A stretch of 64,000 nucleotides of DNA, taken from Aaosphaeria pasadenensis. Its lineage: Eukaryota; Ascomycota; Dothideomycetes; Pleosporales. Below, piece by piece: positions 1 through 9,688 of the stretch; position 1 is the stretch's first letter; each line of letters opens with the position of its first letter. The translations under genes and the position numbers were made by a program. The notes beneath the pieces are model-generated. The model saw only the letters and a program-made list of their open reading frames with translations, did no database searches and had not been told where the DNA came from. The stretch is from contig JAKLMB010000022.1 of the NCBI GenBank assembly GCA_022813625.1, positions 248,001 to 312,000 on the forward strand, read 5' to 3'.

Positions 1-375
1 GTATCCTTACTCACTAACTTAGGTACCTAACTATACCCAAACTACCTTGTACCTCTCTACCCAGCCTTCCTTGTACATGTACATACTCCGTACACAACGT
101 ACGTACATACGCATTCACATCCACGAATAATACGCACACTCTTCTCCCTCCATTCCTCCATCCTTCATCACCATCACCACCACCAACTCCTCCTCCTCCC
201 CCTCCCTCTCTCCCCTTCCCCCAGAGAAGGCACGTCTTGCGGTGACCTGTCACTACGCAATCTCTCCTTCGCCTGAAAGAGAGCTCATCGCTCTGCTTTC
301 CTTCGCTCACCCTGCCAACCCCCGGCTATCACCCCGCCCCAGTTTCCAGCTTCTAAGTCTCGAGCCCCAGTCAAT
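1..375. promoter_or_regulatory. Upstream/5' leader region of abp1
   Basis: This stretch precedes the Abp1 start codon. It is strongly pyrimidine-rich on the plus strand from about 135 to 225 (CTC/CCT runs), as is common in fungal promoters and leaders. A TACTCCGTA motif lies at 84-92. The reading frame on the opposite strand is low-complexity Gly-rich and is not a gene. No TATA box or transcription start can be assigned from sequence alone. Confidence 0.4.
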
Positions 376-3072
376 ATGGCTTCCTTAAACACCTCTAGCA
401 ATGGCCCAAACATCACGAGAAGCTATCAAAATATCGTAAACGCTCCGGCGCCTTCCGGTCCCCAAGCCAGCTCCCCCACCTACGGTCAATGGGCTGTCTT
501 CACCGTTGCCGCCCCACTGGTCAGCGCGTTCCAGCAGGATGGAGGGAAAGAAAGTGTCTTGAAGGTTCAGACTACTGGCGGTACGCATCTGACGGCTAGA
601 ATATGCACACGATCATGTTCAGAGAGCTAATTGAGTCTTAGAGGGTGAGCTTGTCGACCTCATCGATGAGTTCTCGGACGGCCGTATCCAGTTCGCATTT
701 GTCAAAGTCAAGGACCCGAACACCTCGCTCCCCAAGAACGTCTTGATCGCATGGGTATGATGTGCTTGTCCTTCATAACCTCTGTATGCTTGCTAACATC
801 TTCACAGTGTGGCGAGGGCGTGCCTGAACGTACCAAGGGCTATTTCGGAAGCCATCTCGGTGTCGTTTCCAAGCTTCTTCACGTATGTGCCATTCCCCTC
901 TCTACTTCCCAATCCGAAATATTGACATCCTCAGGGTTATCATGTGCAAGTCACCGCTCGTTCCGATGCAGATCTCACACCGGAGAGAATCGTACAAAAG
1001 GTCTCCGATGCCTCGGGCGCAAAATATGGAGGGGGTCCCGAGATCCCATCTTCACGCGGACCGCCTCCCGTTGCTTCCAAGAAGCCTGTATTCACACCCA
1101 CACAAGTAGGAGGAGGAGGCTCTGGGTTCAATCCTCTCGGCTCAAGATCGAGGGCCCCTGCGGCCAGTGGCGCCACCGATGAGGATGGATGGGGTGCAGA
1201 TGCCCCCCAAGTCTCGCGCTCCCAATTGGAGAAGGTTGAATCGGCTTACAAGCCCACAAAAGTCAATCTGGCCGAGCTCACATCAAAGCCGCAAGAGCCC
1301 TCGAGGTTCCAAACACCACAGAGAGAGGAAGCCTCTTCGGACGTGGTCAGGGGCGGATATCAGCCAATTGGAAAGGTTGACATTGCAGCAATCCGCGCGC
1401 AGGCAAAACAATCGGGCCAGGATGACAGACCAACGGTCGTCAAGGGTGCCTACGAACCGGTCGGTAAAGTCGACATTGCGGCGATCAAGGCTAAAGCGCA
1501 AGCCGCTCCTCCAAGCGCAGCCCCTCGCGGCAACGCCGATGATGAGGAAGAAGCACCCAAATCACTAGCAGAAAGATCGGCGGCCTTCAGCAAGCAGCCT
1601 GAACGCCTTACAAGCCTTCCAAAGCCCAAGGTTGCGAATAAGTTCGGCGGTGGGGGTGCTTTCACGGGAACCAAAGCTCCCACACCCTCCGGGTTTGGCG
1701 CGAAGCCTTTGGCCGCTGCCGCACCTGTTGGCACAGCAAGCAAAACATTCGCAGACGAAGGTGGCAAGACACCTGCGCAGATTTGGGCGGAAAAGAAGGC
1801 TGCACGTGGTGAGGCAGTACCTTCTGTTGGAGGACCGACCTCTCCTCTGCCTACTCAACAGAGTGGCGAGGGCGGCTGGAAGAGTGGTTACACTGGAAAG
1901 TCGTGGGCAGCTGTTCAGACTACTCGCACCGGACAGTCGGCCACCAGCAACATCAGCGAACAGCGCACCGGAGGTGCTCAAGAGCAACATCAGGAGGAGC
2001 CTAGCTCCCCAGCTGGTGGCGTCGCTTCTTTGAAGGATCGTTTTGCTGGAGCTGCTCCTATGGGCGCCCCAACCGCTCGCCCTGTTCCAGAGCCTCGGGA
2101 TGCCCCTGCTCCTCCACCTATGGATATGTCTAGCAAGCCAAACGCTGGAGCTCGAGGTGTGCCTATGCCAGGTCTGCCAAGCCGCCCTGCCGAACCCGAG
2201 GACGAGGACGATGTCCCAGCTACGCAGCACCAACGTCTTCCTTCTCCCCCACCACAGCCACCACGCAGCCCGTCTCCCGAGCCGTCTGGCTCTCCAGTAC
2301 GCATTGCTATGCCTGTTGCACGAGGACGTGAGCCTGAAGAACTGTCCCCCGCCGAAGAAAGGGCGCCACCCATGCCAACTCGTTCCCTTGAGCAAGCCGC
2401 CAGTCACGCACGGGATCTCTCTCCCGAACCCAGAGTGGAGGCGAAGGACCCAGCCCGCGGAGCAGGTGTTGCAGTCGCTGCCGCCACCTTTGGAGCCGCC
2501 GCCGTTGCTGGTGCGGGCGTTGCCGCAGCTGCAGGAGCAGGAGGAGATTCTGAAGGTGGTTCTGGTCAGCGCGCCGTCATCCAATACGACTATGAGAAGG
2601 CCGAGGACAACGAAATCGAGCTCCGAGAAGGCGAGTACGTTACCAACATCGAGCAAGTCGATGAGGACTGGTGGATGGGTACCAACTCGCAGGGCGAGAC
2701 CGGACTGTTCCCCTCGAACTACGTCGAGCTCGTTGAGGACGATGACTCTGGTGCAGGTGCCGCTGCTGCTCCACCACAGCTGCCAACTCACCCCTCTGCT
2801 GCCGAAGAGGAGCCAGAGGAGACAGCCCCACGTGCAAGTGCTTCCGGTCCTACGGCCACCGCCCTTTACGACTATGAGGCTGCCGAGGACAATGAACTCA
2901 GCTTCCCCGAGAATGCAACTATCACCAATGTGGTATGTATAGGTAACCCCGCCGATATCTACTTGTGTAACTAACCGTTATCTAGGAATTCCCCGACGAA
3001 GATTGGTGGCTTGGTTCCTTCAATGGAAAGTCAGGACTCTTCCCTGCAAACTATGTCCAGTTGGACGAGTAA
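376..3072 (+). CDS. abp1: Actin-binding protein Abp1 (drebrin-like; ADF-H plus two SH3 domains)
   Basis: Cortical actin-patch adaptor that binds F-actin and recruits endocytic partners through its SH3 domains. Five exons: 376-580, 642-754, 808-882, 935-2932 and 2986-3072, giving 825 residues. All four introns are GT...AG of 52-61 nt and splice in frame. Residues 1 to about 150 form an ADF-H domain (GQWAVFT, DEFSDGRIQFAFVKVKDP, LIAWCGEGVPE, GYFGSHLGVVSKLLHGYHVQV). The middle is long, Pro/Ala-rich and disordered. It carries two copies of a V-x-G-x-Y-[QE]-P-[IV]-GKVDIAAI motif and a related copy starting AYKPTKVNLAEL. An Ala/Gly-rich run lies near residue 650. SH3-1 spans about 677-735 (ALYDY-type QYDYEKAEDNE, DWWMG, GLFPSNYVEL). 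SH3-2 spans about 768-823 and crosses the last intron (ALYDYEAAEDNELSF, DEDWWLGSFNGKSGLFPANYVQL). Domain order is the classical fungal Abp1 one. Confidence 0.95.
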
Positions 3073-3526
3073 GCTCGATCGTCTCGTTGTCGTTGTCAAG
3101 ACACTGAGGAACGCAACTATTGGGAGGGCTTGTGACTTTTGCGGTATTTGACGCATAAGAGCGAGTATGTTTAAACTCTGTGAGTGACAGATAAAATTAG
3201 TGGTGGCGATGCAAGTACGTATTTTCGACCATGCCAAAATGAATGTTAGATATTAAATGAAGATTGACAGCATTGTTTGGGTACTGATTAAAGTGATGAG
3301 GACTTATCCCCTTACGGAGGGACTGAAGCAACTCAGAAATCGACATATATGTCTATTTCCCTCGCATCTTGCACCAATACTCAACCATACCTCCCAACAT
3401 CAAAACAATCGACACGAAATTTCTGCACAATTTTGATTTCAATATTACAAAAACACCATCATATATTAAGAATCTAAACAAATAAATAGAAGGCTCCATC
3501 CACACTAGATTTCGTCAAATCATCCA
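3073..3526. other. Intergenic, convergent 3' ends
   Basis: The space lies between two convergent genes. It is AT-rich (for example 3420-3490) and probably contains both 3' UTRs and polyadenylation signals. No supportable open reading frame. Confidence 0.5.
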
Positions 3527-3923
3527 CTACTTCTTATTCCTATGCAAACCCCCGTGGTCCCCAGTATCATGAATCGCATTCGGCAACGCCCTCTCCAGCT
3601 TCTCAGGCACAGCCTTCTGCAGTCCCAAAGGCACGATCGATGCGTCGCCGCCGTCCTTGGCGTGCGTTTGACGGCCTGTGCCGGAGCCTGTGTCGTGGGC
3701 CTGAGATTTTTGAGTGTTAGTGGATGCGATTCCTTTCTTGTTTGTTTCGCTCTTCCCTCGTGTCGTCAAATTACCAATTGAGTGAAGCCGGGGGGGGGGG
3801 GGGGGAACGAACTTTATTTGGAAGAGACTCCTCGAGGCCTTGCGGGGCCTTCTTTTGTACGGTCTCGGGGACTTTGGAGTCGCCTGTCGCGTGGGAGATG
3901 CCTTGGCCGCGTTCGTTGTGCAT
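3527..3923 (-). CDS. Small conserved-type protein with internal duplication (94 aa)
   Basis: Two exons on the minus strand: 3813-3923 (37 codons) and 3527-3700 (57 codons plus stop), both in phase 0. The intron (3701-3812, 112 nt) has donor GTTCGT and acceptor CAG. The model is supported by an internal duplication that spans the splice. VQKKAPQGLEESLPN followed by AHDTGSGTG in the first half matches LQKAVPEKLERALPN followed by AIHDTGDHGG in the second half. The protein is small, hydrophilic, Gly/His/Asp/Lys-rich, and has no signal peptide or membrane segment. It resembles small fungal hydrophilic (LEA-like or stress-related) hypothetical proteins, but I do not recognise a named family. The donor is non-consensus and is followed by 16 consecutive C residues in the transcript, an oddity of this intron. 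Confidence 0.75.
3790..3805. repeat. G16 homopolymer inside an intron
   Basis: Sixteen consecutive G on the plus strand lie within the intron of the small duplicated protein gene, a few bases past its donor. The length is liable to sequencing and replication-slippage error, but it does not affect the coding frame. Confidence 0.9.
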
Positions 3924-5174
3924 GTTTGCTGCTAACTTTTGGGTATTGAATTTGATTGAACTGACTTTGAAGGTGTTGGTATGGTGACCGTTGATGTTGT
4001 GTCAGAATGAGGTTACTGGGAAGTAATCTGTTGTCTATTGATAGTAGAAGAATGACTGGGCAAAACAGCTTTCGACGTTTGTTTATATATCAATTATCCC
4101 ACGCAGAAGAGTGTACGCTTCTCTACTGCTCGTAACTGTATATACACTTGTATTGTCGTCATACATTACGATGCCAACGAGCGAGCGAGAAGGCTGTGCA
4201 CTTCATTTTATCCACCCGTGGACGCTACGATCAATCATCATCACCACCATCCCGTCATCATCACACCTCGTACATCACCTGAAGAATACCATCGATCTAT
4301 CAATCCTCACGTCATAATCTCACACCCTACCATTAGGCGAATGCGAACCGAAGCCCCCTTCAACGGATCGCCCCGGATTGCGGACCAAGCACGCAGGAGG
4401 CTCACCTACCGCATAAACTGGTATAAAGGTAATATTGCTAGGCTTTTTCTAGGCTAGCATATAGCTGCCATCTCTGCTTCTAATTGGTAGCAGCAGTTTT
4501 AAGGGAGGTATTCGTCAGTCCTTATTGCACTTTAACTTATAGGAGGCCTACCCGTAGGCCTTGTCTACCAATTAGAAGAGGATATAGTAGCTATATGCTA
4601 GTCTAGGAAAGCCTAGCAGTATTACCTTCATACCAGTTTATGCGGTAGATTGAAGAGCGGGCGAACGATAATGCCGTCGCTGCTGCGGATCGGACGAATT
4701 ATTGTTGCTCCGTCCCGAAGGGGAAGGAAGGGTTAATTGATAGGAGAGGGAAAAGTCATGACGTTGGATGGGGAGGTTGCCACTAGTGAGGTACGAGCAT
4801 CTACCTAGCTAGCTTCTTTGGGTAGATTTTGCGCGCAATGACGGTGATTAGAGCCGAGAGAATGGTAGGGCTGCTATTTTTGTTTTTGAGAAACACGTGG
4901 GATCGATTGTTGGGGTTGGAAGTGGTGAGTAATGGCAGCCAGATGAGTACCATGGTTGCTGTTTCCTTCCCCTAGACGAGGTATGCTTCAGGACAGAGGC
5001 ACTTATTTGGCAAAGTGTAGATGCGAAGAAAGAAGTCAGAATACTGAAATGAAGAAAGAGTTTATTTAGTAGGAAATGATGACCTCCTACGGGGCTCTAT
5101 GTATGTGCTAATTACCAATGATGTTCATATAGGAAATATATATGGCGAATGAATGTGTCCTAGCCATGTGGGGA
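3924..5174. other. Intergenic region carrying a MITE
   Basis: No gene supported. It contains the foldback element at 4409-4645. The remainder is short-ORF noise upstream of the small protein gene and the 3' flank of the next minus-strand gene. Confidence 0.5.
4409..4645. mobile_element. Foldback MITE with TA target-site duplication (237 bp)
   Basis: Two long inverted arms, 4409-4490 and about 4565-4645, are nearly complementary. The left end starts CCGCATAAACTGGTAT and the right end is its complement, followed inward by matching AGGTAAT, TGCTAGGCTTT, CTAGCATATAGCT and CTTCTAATTGGTAG blocks with a few mismatches. TA dinucleotides at 4407-4408 and 4646-4647 fit a TA target duplication, as made by Tc1/mariner-type transposases. 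The loop holds a small palindrome (4544-4561, AGGCCTAC-CC-GTAGGCCT). There is no coding capacity, so it would be non-autonomous. No second copy was seen in this window. Confidence 0.85.
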
Positions 5175-6341
5175 CTATCTCCTGTTCACATCTGACAGCT
5201 CCTGCGCATCTGCTACTGCCGATAACTCGAACAAAGTCGGCGGTTCCAAGGAGCCATCTGCAACACCCGGTGGTGGAGAAATCATGGGCTGTAACAAGGG
5301 AGATGTCGAGTTTCCAAGTGGCGGCGACACAGACAAGTGCGCAGTTTTTGTTTTCTCGTGATGCGGATCTCCATGTGCTTGGCCAAATACCGTAGGATCC
5401 ATAGAAATCCGCGGATCGTTGAGATAGGTCTGTGCCGAGATATAAGATGCTGAACGGTGGTGAGCCTGGGACAAGTCTCCAGATGATGTGTCTCCGTCTT
5501 TGGGAGAGTGTGCACGCCGTTTCCGCAGATATAGGATAACCCCCACTCCCAGTAATCCTCCAATCCCAAAGAATGCCCCCAAAGCTATTCCAACCTTAGC
5601 TCCGACTCCAAGTCCGGACGATGAGTCTTGTCCGTCTGTTTTGATAATGCTCCCGTTCGTGTTTACAGGAGGGGCCTCGTTTGTTTGGCTAACATCCCCC
5701 ATGGTCGCAGTGATCTTTTGTGTTACGATCACAGTGACAAGTCTCTGCGTAGTAGCGAGACTCTTCCCGAGATGGGATTCGCAATCATCATGATCGCCAT
5801 TCTAGGAAACGTTAGTCAAGGTACACCAGAAAAGATACAGGGGATGCAGACATCCGCGCAGCAGAATCCATCGTTATTCACGTCATAGGCGCAGTGGTAG
5901 CCATACATACATGCAGCTTTGAATCGTTAGAAAAATGGTCTTTACACTTATTTCTAATGATACTCACTGCCACTGTTGTCCTTACAACATGTCTCTCCTA
6001 GGTATGGTTTCTGGACGGGTCAGCATAACATCTAAAGAAGCGTGACTTCCTCGGCAATATTGGTGGTTGTGTGTCACACTTACAAAACAGGAATTGTGGA
6101 GAGTATGGCCATCACAGGGTTCAGGTACAGAGCCGTTGTAACCAAGACAATTCCCACAAGAGCCATTCCCACATGCTTCCAGGAGAGGTTGGTACCCAAG
6201 ATCAAACTTATCGAGATCACCGTCGCCCCAGTAGCTCCACGAATATAGCTCGTTGGATGATTTCGTCGTCTGTGTCGTAGATGGAATAGCAATCGACAAG
6301 AGAGTCAACAGAACCAGCGTCATGTCGAGATGCCCGACCAT
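5175..6341 (-). CDS. Cys-rich single-pass membrane protein (Mid2/WSC-like architecture)
   Basis: Exons on the minus strand: 6084-6341, 5968-6010, 5852-5916 and 5175-5801, 330 residues if all are right. The start gives an N-terminal signal peptide (MVGHLD, then MTLVLLTLLSIAIP). The ectodomain is Cys-rich (CGNGSCGNCLGYNG, GETCCKDNSG, YGYHCAYDVNNDGFCC). A Gly-rich transmembrane segment follows (VGIALGAFFGIGGLLGVGVI, then YLRKRR). The cytoplasmic tail is Ser/Pro-rich. This layout is that of fungal cell-surface sensor-like hypothetical proteins. No ligand or pathway can be assigned. Introns 1 and 2 have good sites (GTAAGT...CCAG, GTGAGT...AAG). Intron 3 needs a weak donor GTCTGC to keep frame, though its branch site (TGACTAACG) and acceptor are good. 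The start could also be the second Met, at 6323. Confidence 0.75.
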
Positions 6342-7249
6342 TGATTCACTGTCGAGGTAGCTTCGCGGGTAACACGACGGGGGAAAGCTTCTGCAATATA
6401 ATGGATATGCAAGATGGCGCCGCAGGACCACATCAAGGCTAACCCGCAAGTGTGGTTGTTGGGTTTGTCCGTCCTGACAGACTTTGCAGGTCCGGGAGGC
6501 CGGGGTCATCATAATGTACTTCGATACCGCCCATTCATGCAGTACATCTCTGAGCCAATTGGGCTTCGTTCGGACTGTGCGCGACGTCACATACTGTTAG
6601 TCTCGATGTTGCTGCTCTGTAATGGAGGACAAGCCAGGCCGCCTATGTGAAACCTTTGATACGGATGTGAAGGCGTGGTTTCCTGGAAACTAGTTTCTAT
6701 GGGATGTTCAAAATCAAAGGCAACTGAATTCAAGCGCCTAATGAAGGCATCGCGGTCCATTGTTCGTCGTGTCGTCGAATCATGGAGAGTGATGCATGTG
6801 ACAAGTGAGGCGAGGCACGGCAAATTTGGCGTTAGGGGGCGGCGTAGCATACGGACGACATACCCTGTAAAAAGACATTAAATAACGATGTCGCTATAGC
6901 GTATGAGTGGTTTCGAGAGAGTTTAAGGTTTCTTGAAAACAAGGCAGACTTAAAATATCAATGAGCTATTTGACTGTCAAAGTGATTTTCACTTTGATTT
7001 TCTTGTATTAAAAGGCGAGTGATATCAAGACGATGTCAATAATGTATCGTGGGTCTATGGAAGGAATATCCTCAAGAAATGCGTAACAACCAACATCAAA
7101 CTGTTTCAAGCTCAGATCACTCTTCAAAGTACAAGGACAAGATCGACTTGACAATGGGCTCTTGATTTGCAAGCTCTTTCTGCTGGAACACTCACAGCCA
7201 ATCTGCAACCATGCGTGTATCTCTACATCATGCTATTACCTAGAACAGC
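6342..7249. other. Intergenic
   Basis: The upstream flank of the Cys-rich membrane protein gene and the 3' flank of the kelch gene. An 87-codon open frame on the minus strand (6587-6850) has no recognisable domain, and I do not call it. Confidence 0.4.
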
Positions 7250-8272
7250 TCAAGGCGAGAAAGCATCCAAGATAGCGACAGGAGAACCACCTATGCGTAT
7301 GCCACCGCCTGGAATGTACACGCGATTTCCCACTCCGACAGCAGAGGTTCCGTGTCGTGCTACCTTCATGGGCGGAAGCTTTTTCCATGAACCATCAGAC
7401 GTATCATACACTTCAGTATTGTTGAACACACCAGACTCAACTTCTGAGTTTCCTTCACCGCCAAAAGTGTACACTTTCCTGCCTATCGTTCCAGCTGCAA
7501 GACCGCCACGAGGTGTCGGCATCCTCCCGGGTTTTGTCACCCATCCTCTCTGAACATTGTTCAAGTCAAGAGCGAAAACCGTATCTTTGACGTTGAACTG
7601 GCCGTGGTCTCTTCCACCAAGGATATAAAATACATCCTTCACCACAGCTGCGCCTGAATGGTCTCGTCCCTCTGGAATATTCTTTGCGGCATCAGGCACC
7701 ATAATCCACTCGTCAAGAGTAGTATCGTAGATAGAGACGACAGAAACCGTATCCTGCAAGCCATCTTGACCGAGAATCAAAGTCTTCATTCCTCCGGCCA
7801 GGTAGATCTTATTGCCATGAACCCCCACCGCGGCGCTACCTCTGGCTTCATCGGCAGGCAACGGCGCGATGCTTGTCCACTGATCTGTTCGTGGATCGTA
7901 TACCCATGATTCGGGACTTGCGCGCCATGCTGGAGGAGATTCTCCTTCTGATTCGACTAGTCCACCGAGGACGTAAATTTTACCACAGCTGACGGCGACG
8001 TTGACATGGTTCAATGGGACTGGAAGGGGCGCTTTGACTGTCCACGTGTTTTCGGTTACGGAGTAGAATTGCATGAGATTGCTTGTGGGTGGAGGAAACT
8101 CGGTGCTAGCTATGCCTCCAAGGATGGCCAGAGTAGAAGGGGGTAGGAAGACTGTTGTGTGTTCTTGTCGTGGAGCAATCGTAATGTTTGCTAACGAGGT
8201 CCATGTCGGATGTAGTTGGTTCGGGTAAGCAAGAGCAGATGAAGCAACAAGCAACGCCTGGAGTAGTAGCAT
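7250..8272 (-). CDS. Secreted kelch-repeat protein
   Basis: Intronless, 340 residues. The N-terminus is a signal peptide (MLLLQALLVASSALA, cleavage near YPNQ). The rest is built of kelch beta-propeller blades, each with a GG pair and a spaced Tyr/Trp: LAILGG, IYVLGG, IYLAGG, FYILGG, VYTFGG and VYIPGG, alternating with strands such as WTVKAPLP, WTSIAPLP and WKKLPPMK. Six blades can be counted, in the normal range for a propeller. It lacks the extra domains of galactose oxidase, so no enzyme activity is implied. It is probably an extracellular or wall-associated protein of unknown partner. It sits in a run of minus-strand genes but with large gaps, so no operon-like link is suggested. Confidence 0.88.
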   Translation of the reverse strand: MLLLQALLVASSALAYPNQLHPTWTSLANITIAPRQEHTTVFLPPSTLAILGGIASTEFPPPTSNLMQFYSVTENTWTVKAPLPVPLNHVNVAVSCGKIYVLGGLVESEGESPPAWRASPESWVYDPRTDQWTSIAPLPADEARGSAAVGVHGNKIYLAGGMKTLILGQDGLQDTVSVVSIYDTTLDEWIMVPDAAKNIPEGRDHSGAAVVKDVFYILGGRDHGQFNVKDTVFALDLNNVQRGWVTKPGRMPTPRGGLAAGTIGRKVYTFGGEGNSEVESGVFNNTEVYDTSDGSWKKLPPMKVARHGTSAVGVGNRVYIPGGGIRIGGSPVAILDAFSP

Positions 8273-8809
8273 GATGAGAGAATACCGAATGTAGCAACGA
8301 TTGAATATTGTGTTTGATGAGAAGTATTTGGTTCAGTTTACGTGCATCCCATCTCAATTATATAGTTATCACCATCATCAGGCGTGCACATATGACCGCA
8401 CGAGTATCGCGGACGAAAAGAAGAAGGATTCTATGAAATGATTATTTGGGAATAGACGCAGACTTGTCAAGGCTTGAGAAAAGGTTCATGTTGGTTATAT
8501 ATTTCGTACAAGATGATCCATAGTCGGACTTGGGCGGAGATCAGCATCTACTCCGCCTCCGTTGTACGCGACGTAACAGACCTATGCTCCCATTGGCCCT
8601 GTGGAGTCTTGTGTGCTTACGCCTGTTGTACACTATCTTGGTACATTCTAGTAATATTCGTCCGCGTCAATTTAAGAAAATGCATTTCCGCCAATGCGTA
8701 TGTTTGGCACGGAGCCAAGTAGATTTATCTTCCTTCGAAATGCTCAATGATGATGGAGAGACCATGTCGACTGCACAGATGATTGGGTTTACTTCCACGT
8801 CCCAAGACA
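8273..8809. other. Intergenic (kelch promoter side)
   Basis: Short noncoding stretch between two minus-strand genes. No feature recognised beyond scattered noise frames. Confidence 0.4.
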
Positions 8810-9688
8810 TCATACTGTCCGGACCACTCGAATTCCTGCCTCGGACGCGACATCATAAATACAGCTCACAATAGGTTCGACATCAGAGCCCTTGATTGCG
8901 ATTCTATGCGCACCATCCCATTCGATGAGCCTTGTGCTTCCCTTATCACAATACTCATCTAGTAGCCTTCTGTGTAGCGCAAGTCCTGGATCCGCTAATC
9001 CATGGACATGAATGGTAGGATTCCTCAGTATTGCTTCATCATCCACCTCCTTCACAAACTCGAACGACTCAGCAACATTTGCAGCCGGAACCAACGCCGC
9101 ACTCTTCTGGACATCCGGATTCAAGTTGATGAGGGGAGCTCTTCCAGCGAGCAGGACACCGAATCGCCAATCCAGGCCAGGAATACCGATGGGACCCGTG
9201 TCAGTGCCCGCCTTGCGCTCCCTCACAGCCTTGTCCTCTCTCGCCTGCTGCTCGAGAAGCAGGCTGGCGCTCAGCTTAGCACCCTGACTGAACCCCATGA
9301 GTCCCACCCACTGCCCAGTTCCACCCGCGCGGTCGTCCTCTTCCATGGCGGTCCGGAGCGAGTATCCTATTTCCTCTATGCAGCTCTCCGAGTCAATCTC
9401 TGAATGTTGGTCCAGCCATCGCACCCATCTGCGGAACGGTCCGTAGGTTCCGTACACACGTATGACATCGGGGTGAGGGTCGCAGAAGAATGGAGCCTCG
9501 GCCCAAACGAGGCGGAAGGAATGTTGGAGATGCCGTATCAGGGAACGTGACTGTGCCTCGAAGATCGTTGCGTTCACACCACCGCCATGCAAACATAGTA
9601 TTCGAGGTAGATTTGTGGAGTCGGGTATCTTTTCTGGAATCTTGGACGTGGACTTGCGTCCATTGGGTGGGGAGATCGATGCGGGCAT
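8810..9688 (-). CDS. FSH1-family serine hydrolase (alpha/beta fold)
   Basis: Intronless, 292 residues from the ATG at 9688. It belongs to the FSH1/OVCA2 serine hydrolase family, which includes yeast Fsh1-3 and polyketide thioesterase-like members such as LovG. Family marks are ILCLHGGGVNATIF near the N-terminus (oxyanion region), the nucleophile elbow GFSQG with Ser134, a late VHGLADPG strand carrying the likely Asp, and WDGAHRI carrying the catalytic His. No signal peptide, so it is cytosolic. An in-frame GTG lies two codons upstream but ATG is preferred. No polyketide synthase is near, so a role in secondary metabolism is not suggested here; the substrate is unknown. Confidence 0.9.
   Translation of the reverse strand: MPASISPPNGRKSTSKIPEKIPDSTNLPRILCLHGGGVNATIFEAQSRSLIRHLQHSFRLVWAEAPFFCDPHPDVIRVYGTYGPFRRWVRWLDQHSEIDSESCIEEIGYSLRTAMEEDDRAGGTGQWVGLMGFSQGAKLSASLLLEQQAREDKAVRERKAGTDTGPIGIPGLDWRFGVLLAGRAPLINLNPDVQKSAALVPAANVAESFEFVKEVDDEAILRNPTIHVHGLADPGLALHRRLLDEYCDKGSTRLIEWDGAHRIAIKGSDVEPIVSCIYDVASEAGIRVVRTV

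Noticed and set aside
14..310. 98-codon Gly-rich frame on the minus strand upstream of abp1
   Set aside because: It arises from the pyrimidine-rich leader of abp1; composition is low-complexity and there is no domain.
1565..2791. 408-codon minus-strand frame opposite abp1
   Set aside because: It is antisense to the well-supported Abp1 coding exon and shows no domain; a shadow frame.
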